32,191 nt of DNA from Pseudomonadota bacterium (lineage in GTDB: Bacteria > Pseudomonadota > Alphaproteobacteria > Rhizobiales > Rhizobiaceae). Under the pieces are notes generated by a model that made no database searches, had not been told where the DNA came from, and worked only from the letters and a program-made list of their open reading frames with translations. The translations under genes were made by a program, and so were the position numbers. The DNA lies in the NCBI GenBank assembly GCA_023451735.1, contig JAEXYH010000012.1, forward strand, positions 1 to 32,191, in the 5' to 3' direction. Every line of letters begins with the position of its first letter. The stretch's first letter is position 1. Positions 15,811 to 21,133 of this stretch are shown here, in pieces.

Positions 15811-16113
15811 ATGGCGACCCGCATCATCAACGCTCCGCATCCCGACGTGTTGCAGATGCTGCAGCGACGGATGCCACCGCATGGACGGGCCTGGGTGCAG
15901 GCCAACCGGGTGGATTCCGTCGGGCTGATGCAGATCCCGGTGGCGGACCTCTTCTACTTCTCCGATCTCGCATTGAAGGCTGCAGGTGTTTTCACCGTCG
16001 AACTCTACGGCACCTGCCCGCAGCACGTCACCTCGCTTGCCATCATGGGAGAGACCTCGTCCGTCCGCATGGCGATGGATGCCATCGCAGCCGCACAACA
16101 GTCCGAGTTCTGA
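15811..16113 (+). CDS. BMC-domain shell protein with N-terminal extension
   Basis: A 100-residue protein whose residues about 36-96 (SVGLMQIPVADLFYFSDLAL to GETSSVRMAMDAIAAA) match a single BMC domain. Conserved RGDVGAV-type residues are replaced by MGETSSVRMA, and the usual pore glycines by YGTCPQHV. The first 35 residues (MATRIINAPHPDVLQMLQRR) have no counterpart in PduA-type proteins. This is a divergent shell protein seen in glycyl-radical loci; it could be a EutS/PduU-like tile or a minor hexamer, and I cannot decide which. A cysteine in the predicted pore loop (GTCPQ) is notable. GAGAGGAG precedes the ATG. It sits between pduP and the activase gene. Confidence 0.8.
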   Translation: MATRIINAPHPDVLQMLQRRMPPHGRAWVQANRVDSVGLMQIPVADLFYFSDLALKAAGVFTVELYGTCPQHVTSLAIMGETSSVRMAMDAIAAAQQSEF

Positions 16114-16114
16114 A

Positions 16115-16134
16115 CGGCGCCGGAGGAGGCGCCG
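16115..16134 (+). other. Hairpin upstream of the activase gene
   Basis: A perfect 7-bp stem, CGGCGCC (16115-16121) with GGCGCCG (16128-16134), and a GGAGGA loop, immediately after the BMC-protein stop. No T-run follows. It could lower expression of the activase and later genes relative to shell and core proteins. Confidence 0.55.
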
Positions 16135-16164
16135 GAACCCGGCATAAAAAGACAGGATATTGAA

Positions 16165-17082
16165 ATGACCGCGATCGACTACGACAGGCAGGGCATCGTC
16201 TTCGACATCCAGCGCTATTCCATCCATGACGGGCCAGGCGTGCGCACGATCGTGTTTCTGAAAGGCTGCCCGTTGCGGTGCCGCTGGTGCTCCAACCCGG
16301 AATCGCAGAACCCCGAGCCGGAATTGTTCTATCGCCGTTCGGCTTGCATCAAGTGCGGCCAGTGCATGGCGGTCTGTCCGACCAAGGCGATTGCCTATGA
16401 GAATCCCGATTTCGTCGATCGCAATAAATGCATCAAGTGCGGAGCCTGCACCAAGGTCTGTCCGACGCAGGCGCTGAAGCGTGCCGGCAAGACGATGAGC
16501 ATTGCCGAGGTGATGCAGGAGCTGCGCAAGGATGCGCATCATTACCGTCGTTCCGGTGGCGGGATCACGCTGTCTGGCGGTGAGCCGCTGTTCCAACATG
16601 AATTTGCCAAGCACCTTTTGATGGCTTGCCATGAGCAGGGCTGGAACACGGCAATGGAGACGACGGGCTGCACGACCCGCGAGATCGTTCGCGATGTCAT
16701 TCCGTTTGTCGATCACGTGCTGATGGACCTGAAGGCGATCGATCCGGCGGTGCATCGGGCCAATACCGGCATCGACAATCGCATCATTCTCGAAAACGCG
16801 CTCTGCATCGCTTCGCTCACCCATACGGTGGTGCGCATTCCGGTCGTGCCGGGGGTGAACAACAGTGTCGAGGCGATTACCGCAATCGGCAATTTCGCCA
16901 AGCTGATGCCGGGTGTCGATACCGTGCATCTCTTGCCCTACCACACCTATGGCGAAAACAAATACGAGCTGCTCGGCCGACCTTATCCCATGGCAGATCC
17001 CCTGAACCTGACGCCCGAGGACATCACGCCTTTGAAGGTGGCGATCGAGGGGCTTGGTTTTAACTGCGTTATCGGCGGCTGA
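16165..17082 (+). CDS. Glycyl radical enzyme activase (radical SAM)
   Basis: A 305-residue radical-SAM enzyme that would install the glycyl radical on G822 of the dehydratase by cleaving SAM. The SAM-cluster motif C-x3-C-x2-C is C35, C39, C42 (CPLRCRWC). Two ferredoxin-type 4Cys motifs follow (C61, C64, C67, C71 and C89, C92, C95, C99), as in activases of glycerol, propanediol and choline enzymes but not PFL activase. ITLSGGEPLFQ (about 134-144) is the GGE motif that binds the SAM amino group. GRE binding is suggested by IQRYSIHDGPGVRT at residues 15-28. The ribosome site before the ATG is weak (ACAGGATATTGAA), consistent with low expression. All clusters are oxygen-sensitive, implying use under low oxygen. 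Confidence 0.92.
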   Translation: MTAIDYDRQGIVFDIQRYSIHDGPGVRTIVFLKGCPLRCRWCSNPESQNPEPELFYRRSACIKCGQCMAVCPTKAIAYENPDFVDRNKCIKCGACTKVCPTQALKRAGKTMSIAEVMQELRKDAHHYRRSGGGITLSGGEPLFQHEFAKHLLMACHEQGWNTAMETTGCTTREIVRDVIPFVDHVLMDLKAIDPAVHRANTGIDNRIILENALCIASLTHTVVRIPVVPGVNNSVEAITAIGNFAKLMPGVDTVHLLPYHTYGENKYELLGRPYPMADPLNLTPEDITPLKVAIEGLGFNCVIGG

Positions 17083-17098
17083 GCGAAAAAGACAATGA

Positions 17099-17118
17099 CC
17101 CGGGGCCCGTATCCCGGG
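17099..17118 (+). other. Hairpin upstream of metK
   Basis: CCCGGG at 17099-17104 pairs with CCCGGG at 17113-17118 (8-base loop). An alternative pairing, GCCC with GGGC, competes. It lies eight bases before the AAGGAGG of metK, so it could affect access to that ribosome site. Confidence 0.45.
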
Positions 17119-17137
17119 CGCAGGCAAGGAGGCGATG

Positions 17138-18289
17138 ATGGTCGCGCGCTACACGACGGCAGAATCGGTGACGGAAGGTCACCCCGACAAGGTTTGCGAT
17201 CAGATTTCGGATGCCATTCTCGACGCCCATCTTGCGCAGGATCCGATGGCGCGCGTGGCGGCAGAGGTGATGGTCTCGGGCAATACCGTCCATATCGCAG
17301 GCGAGGTGACGTCGCGGGCTTCGGTCGATGTAACCCGTATCGCTCGCGATGTGATCCGGCGTATCGGCTATACGGATCCCGATCTGGGTTTCGATGCCGA
17401 TGGATGTTTCATTCTCACCGACCTGCATGAACAGTCACCGGATATTGCGCAGGGCGTTGTGTGCGAGACCGACTTTGGTGCTGGCGACCAGGGTATTTTC
17501 TACGGTTATGCTACCAATGAAACCGAAAGCCTGATGCCGGTCTCGATCGATTTTGCCCACAAGCTGACCCGCAAGCTGGCGGAGGTACGCAAGAGCGGTG
17601 TGCTTGCGTGGCTTCGCCCGGATGGAAAGGCGCAGGTAACATTCGCTCATGATATACAGGGGCGGCCGGAACGGCTGATCAGCGTTGTTGTCTCGACCCA
17701 GCATTCGGCCGATGTCGAACGCGAGCAACTGCTGCGCGGCGTGCTGGAAGAAGTCCTCGTGCCGGTGATGGGGCGATGGCTGACGCGCGATACGCGGGTG
17801 CTGATCAATCCCACAGGGCGTTTCGTCAAGGGAGGGCCTGCAGCGGATACCGGGCTTACCGGACGCAAGATCATTGTCGATACCTATGGCGGGATCGGCC
17901 GGCATGGGGGAGGCGCGTTTTCCGGCAAGGACGCCACGAAGGTGGATCGCACGGGCGCGTACATGGCGCGGTATATCGCCAAGAACATTGTTGCTGCCGG
18001 ACTTGCGACAAATTGTGAAATCTCGCTCGCATTTGCGATAGGTCAGAAAGAACCGGAAATGGTGGCCGTATCCTCCGCGGAGAAATTGACGGTTGATTCC
18101 GGTTTGCTTGAGGAGGCCGTACGCGAGCTTTTTCCGCTCAGCGTATCCGGAATGATCGATGGGCTTGGACTGAGACGTCCGATATTCGAGAAAACCGCTT
18201 CCTATGGCCATTTCGGCCGAGATGCGGAGGGGTGGTCATGGGAGCAGACCGACCGAGCGGACAGCCTGAGGAGGTGGTGCCGCAGATAA
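17138..18289 (+). CDS. metK: S-adenosylmethionine synthetase
   Basis: Makes SAM from methionine and ATP. Motifs: the N-terminal ESVTEGHPDKVCDQISDAIL, the signature GAGDQGIFYGYA, and the phosphate-binding GGGAFSGKDATKVDRTGAY. At 383 residues it is shorter than the usual housekeeping alphaproteobacterial enzyme (about 420), suggesting a dedicated paralogue. Lying directly after the activase gene, it probably supplies SAM for radical formation. Two adjacent ATGs exist; I prefer 17138, which is five bases from AAGGAGG (17126-17132), over 17135 at two bases. The 3' end overlaps the kinase gene by about 50 bases, and the last residues (RADSLRRWCRR) look poorly conserved, so the overlap may be a recent extension of the reading frame. 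Confidence 0.9.
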   Translation: MVARYTTAESVTEGHPDKVCDQISDAILDAHLAQDPMARVAAEVMVSGNTVHIAGEVTSRASVDVTRIARDVIRRIGYTDPDLGFDADGCFILTDLHEQSPDIAQGVVCETDFGAGDQGIFYGYATNETESLMPVSIDFAHKLTRKLAEVRKSGVLAWLRPDGKAQVTFAHDIQGRPERLISVVVSTQHSADVEREQLLRGVLEEVLVPVMGRWLTRDTRVLINPTGRFVKGGPAADTGLTGRKIIVDTYGGIGRHGGGAFSGKDATKVDRTGAYMARYIAKNIVAAGLATNCEISLAFAIGQKEPEMVAVSSAEKLTVDSGLLEEAVRELFPLSVSGMIDGLGLRRPIFEKTASYGHFGRDAEGWSWEQTDRADSLRRWCRR

Positions 18290-19611
18290 ATCCGGAGATC
18301 CTTGTCTTTCCGGCCGCGGGAGATCGGCCGATCGAAAATTCGCTCGCGAGCAAGGCTGCGCGGCGCAAGAGGCTTCTGGAACTGATGAGCACCGAGATGC
18401 TCCAGAAGGTCCAGGATAATTTCAGCGCTGCGGTCGGGGTTGCTATGGTGATTGTCGATCCGGAGGGCGTGCCCGTTACAAAACCATCTGGATTTTCGGC
18501 ATTCTGCCAAGCGGTTCGCGCCCGGGCCGAATGGCGGGAGCGCTGTTTTCATTGTGATGCGGTGGGCGGTCGCACGGCTTTATCCACCGGCGAACCGTCC
18601 ATCTATCGCTGTCACTGCAGCCTGGTCGATTTTGCGGCACCCATCATTGTGCGCGGGGAATATCTGGGTGCGGTGATCTGTGGTCAGGTCAAGCTTACAT
18701 CCGACGAAGGCGCGACCGGTCTCGTCGATCTCTCCAACATCTTTCCCATTGAAGGATCTTGGCGCGAGCATCAACCGCTGCTTGACGAACATCACCGGAT
18801 CAATTCCGTCACTTACGAGAAGCTCAGGTCGGCGGCCTATTCGTTGTTCTACATCGCGTCGCATATCGTGGAGGAGAGTTATTCGCGAGGCGTAGCGCAG
18901 GAGCTTTATGCAAAGAACCTGCGGCTGGCCGAGGAATCGAAACGGCGGGCAGAGCTTGAAAGACTTCTTCGCGAAGCTGAACTGCAGGCGCTGTCCTATC
19001 AGGTCAATCCGCATTTCCTGTTCAACGTTCTGAACACGATTGGCAGGCTAGCGCTGGTCGAAAACGCGCCGGAGACCGAAAACACGGTGCACGCCTTTGC
19101 CGACATGATGCGCTACGTGCTGAAAAAGAGCGGTTCGCAATTCGTCCAACTTCGAATGGAGTTGGAGCATGTCCGCAATTATCTCCATCTCCTGAAGCTC
19201 AGGGTCGGCGACCGCTTCGATTTTTCCCTCGATGTGCCGGGCGAATTTCTGGACGTGCTCTGTCCCGTCATGGTGCTTCAGCCGATCGTCGAGAACTGCA
19301 TCAATTATGCAATCGAACCACGCGAGAGCGGAGGGCTGATCGAGATTTCTGCCTACCGCGATGGGATCGAGCTGATCATCGACATCGTCGACAATGGTGA
19401 TGGCATCTCTCCGGAACGGAAGCAGGCCGTTCTGCGCGGCGAGGCGGATCGCGGTGGCCGCAAGAGCATCGGCATCTACAATATCGATAGCCGGCTTCGT
19501 TATTATTTCGGCACGGATCACGGATTGGAGATTCTCAGTCCTTTTCGACAGGGGCGCGGGACGCTTGTTCGCATGCGTTTCCCCCTGGAATTCGAGCCCT
19601 TCGATTTCTGA
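18238..19611 (+). CDS. PocR-domain sensor histidine kinase (cytosolic, LytS/YesM-type)
   Basis: A 457-residue sensor kinase with no membrane segment. Residues about 50-200 are a PocR-type ligand domain with a cysteine set C90, C103, C106, C125 and C127 (RCFHCDAVGG and YRCHCSL) that could bind metal; PocR senses 1,2-propanediol in Salmonella-type pdu regulation. A coiled-coil linker (about 215-250) leads to a His-kinase domain of the LytS type with the phospho-acceptor H259 in YQVNPHFLFN, then an ATPase domain (VDNGDGISPE, and SIGIYNIDSRLRYYFG). It probably senses the diol or its product and phosphorylates the regulator encoded next. The start at 18238 has GGAGGGG a few bases upstream; a GTG at 18232 is the alternative. 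It overlaps metK. Confidence 0.87.
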   Translation: MGADRPSGQPEEVVPQINPEILVFPAAGDRPIENSLASKAARRKRLLELMSTEMLQKVQDNFSAAVGVAMVIVDPEGVPVTKPSGFSAFCQAVRARAEWRERCFHCDAVGGRTALSTGEPSIYRCHCSLVDFAAPIIVRGEYLGAVICGQVKLTSDEGATGLVDLSNIFPIEGSWREHQPLLDEHHRINSVTYEKLRSAAYSLFYIASHIVEESYSRGVAQELYAKNLRLAEESKRRAELERLLREAELQALSYQVNPHFLFNVLNTIGRLALVENAPETENTVHAFADMMRYVLKKSGSQFVQLRMELEHVRNYLHLLKLRVGDRFDFSLDVPGEFLDVLCPVMVLQPIVENCINYAIEPRESGGLIEISAYRDGIELIIDIVDNGDGISPERKQAVLRGEADRGGRKSIGIYNIDSRLRYYFGTDHGLEILSPFRQGRGTLVRMRFPLEFEPFDF

Positions 19612-19643
19612 AGGCGCCGGGATCAGATCAAGAGGAGATTTTG

Positions 19644-20735
19644 ATGTTCAACATGGCCATCGTCGAGGATGAGGAACTTGAAAGGCGTGCGTTGCGCTCG
19701 ATCATCGAGGGCAACGCCGATGACATCAGGATCGTCGGCGAGGCAAAAAACGGGTCTGAGGCGGTCAAGCTGCTCGAAAGCGAGCGTATCGACGTGATGC
19801 TGCTCGATATCAAAATCCCGCGCCCAAACGGGCTGGAATTACTGCAGATGGTTCGGGAGCGACATCTGGCGACGAAAGTGCTGATCGTTACGGCCTATGA
19901 CTATTTCGACATCATGCAGGCTGCAATTCAATACAAGGCAGATGGCTTTCTGCTGAAGCCGGTGCGGGCCGACGCATTGCTCGATGGTGTTCGCGATTGC
20001 CTTGCCTTGCCGGTCCCTGAAAAGGCAGCGCCGAGCCTGCAGCTCGTGCCGGCCGGAGATACCGTGGAAGACAACGACCACGACTTCGACATGGCCGATC
20101 GGATCAGGTCCCTGGTCGAAAGACGCGCCTATCGCGACTGTCTGCGCCTGGTACGCATGCGGCTGGAAAATATCTACGCCCACAAGGATGTGGCGCCGCG
20201 CCATGAAGTCCTCGATCTCGCCGAAATCCTGACGGATCTACTGGAGGAGACAGGTCGGAAGCTGACGGCGTCGATGATCCGGCAGATCGAAGAGCTGGAA
20301 AACCAGCGTCTCGATGCGCGCAGCCAGTACAAGGTTCAGGAACTGTTATGCCAGATTACGGACGTTCTTTTCGATCCTGGGCAGGAGCATGGCCGGGCAG
20401 CCGGGGAGCGGATCGAAACGGTTCTTCACTTCATTGAGCGCAATCTTTCCAAGGGAGTCACGCTGGAAGATGCGGCGGAATTCGCGCATGTCAGCCCGTG
20501 CTATCTCAGCCGCCTGTTTCGCAAGAAAATGAATACGACCTTCATTTCCTACCTCAAAGGGCAGCGGATCGAGCGTGCCAAGGCGCTGCTGCAAAACAGC
20601 GACCTTCCGATCAACAATGTCTCGCTGGACCTTTCCTATGCGGATGCGAACTATTTCTGCAAAGCGTTCAAGAAGGAGGTCGGGATTTCACCCACCGAAT
20701 ACCGGCAGCAATTCCATAAAGCCTGGGCTGGTTGA
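19644..20735 (+). CDS. Response regulator with AraC-type DNA-binding domain (YesN-like)
   Basis: A 363-residue regulator. The receiver domain (about 1-120) has the acidic pair E8-D9 (VEDEE), phospho-acceptor D55 (MLLDIKIP), a conserved threonine (VLIVTAYD) and lysine (FLLKPV). The middle (about 140-260) is helical and of no known motif. The C-terminus (about 265-363) is an AraC-type double helix-turn-helix: LEDAAEFAHVSPCYLSRLFRK, then the typical YADANYFCKAFKKEVGISPTEYR signature in part. It is cognate to the kinase just upstream and most likely activates the microcompartment operon, possibly through the GGTCAA repeats. ATG 19644 is chosen because AGAGGAGA ends five bases before it; the frame can also start at TTG 19641. 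It ends seven bases from a convergent gene. Confidence 0.88.
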   Translation: MFNMAIVEDEELERRALRSIIEGNADDIRIVGEAKNGSEAVKLLESERIDVMLLDIKIPRPNGLELLQMVRERHLATKVLIVTAYDYFDIMQAAIQYKADGFLLKPVRADALLDGVRDCLALPVPEKAAPSLQLVPAGDTVEDNDHDFDMADRIRSLVERRAYRDCLRLVRMRLENIYAHKDVAPRHEVLDLAEILTDLLEETGRKLTASMIRQIEELENQRLDARSQYKVQELLCQITDVLFDPGQEHGRAAGERIETVLHFIERNLSKGVTLEDAAEFAHVSPCYLSRLFRKKMNTTFISYLKGQRIERAKALLQNSDLPINNVSLDLSYADANYFCKAFKKEVGISPTEYRQQFHKAWAG

Positions 20736-20742
20736 ACGGACC

Positions 20743-21048
20743 TTACTCGGCAGATCGGTTCTTGTCCTTGGGGCAAATACCGATGCAATCGTCTTCGACG
20801 GCAACAAAGGCTAGGCCGCCTTCTTCAAAGGCCCTTCGAAGCTGGGCTTCCGTTGACCGATGAACTTCGTGGCGGTTGCCTTCGTAGTCGCGAATCGTGC
20901 TACGGGACACGCCTGAGCGATCAGCCAGATCGCATTGCGTCCAGTCAAGGAAGCCCCGGCCTGCCCGACAGAGGGCGGGCGACAAAATCTTTCCCTGATC
21001 CGGTTGACCCATTGTTCCAAATTGCCCATATTGGTCAGAATCAATCAT
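20743..21048 (-). CDS. Small XRE-family helix-turn-helix regulator
   Basis: About 101 residues. A helix-turn-helix of the XRE type spans about residues 23-75 (ALCRAGRGFLDWTQCDLADR, SGVSRSTIRDYEGNRHEVH), with the tail ATEAQLRRAFEEGGLAF typical of a widespread rhizobial family. The tail after residue 80 (EDDCIGICPKDKNRSAE) is unusual, with two Cys and several charges. The start is uncertain: ATG 21048 or the in-frame ATG at about 21012, neither with a good ribosome site. It converges on the response-regulator gene with a seven-base gap, so no separate terminator lies between them. Its target is unknown. It is next to the divergent antiporter operon, whose promoter lies just beyond its start. 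Confidence 0.72.
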   Translation of the reverse strand: MIDSDQYGQFGTMGQPDQGKILSPALCRAGRGFLDWTQCDLADRSGVSRSTIRDYEGNRHEVHRSTEAQLRRAFEEGGLAFVAVEDDCIGICPKDKNRSAE

Positions 21049-21133
21049 ATATGGCAGTTTGATCCGATTGGCTAGTGGGAGTACCCATTACATGATAAAG
21101 GACTGAAATGCCTCGGAAATGAAGGGATGAGAC

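Larger units (their letters stand above)
4532..20735 (+). other. Glycyl-radical-enzyme bacterial microcompartment (GRM) locus, propanediol type
   Basis: Seventeen codirectional genes with small gaps or overlaps encode a signature diol dehydratase, its activase, a SAM synthetase, the aldehyde-processing core (PduP, PduQ and PduL types), five shell proteins (three BMC-H-sized, one BMC-T, one BMC-P), accessory proteins (EutJ-like, TIGR02536-like, GlcG/PduO-like, DJ-1/PfpI) and a two-component system. Together these suffice for a shell, a signature reaction and cofactor recycling. No acyl (acetate/propionate) kinase, no cobalamin gene and no sugar-phosphate aldolase is present, so the substrate is probably free 1,2-propanediol or glycerol and acyl-phosphate must be used by an enzyme encoded elsewhere. 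The set resembles the GRM3-like loci of alphaproteobacteria. Confidence 0.85.

Noticed and set aside
14265..15905. Leftward open frame (546 codons) opposite pduP
   Set aside because: Antisense shadow rich in D, R and H; no ribosome site or domain.
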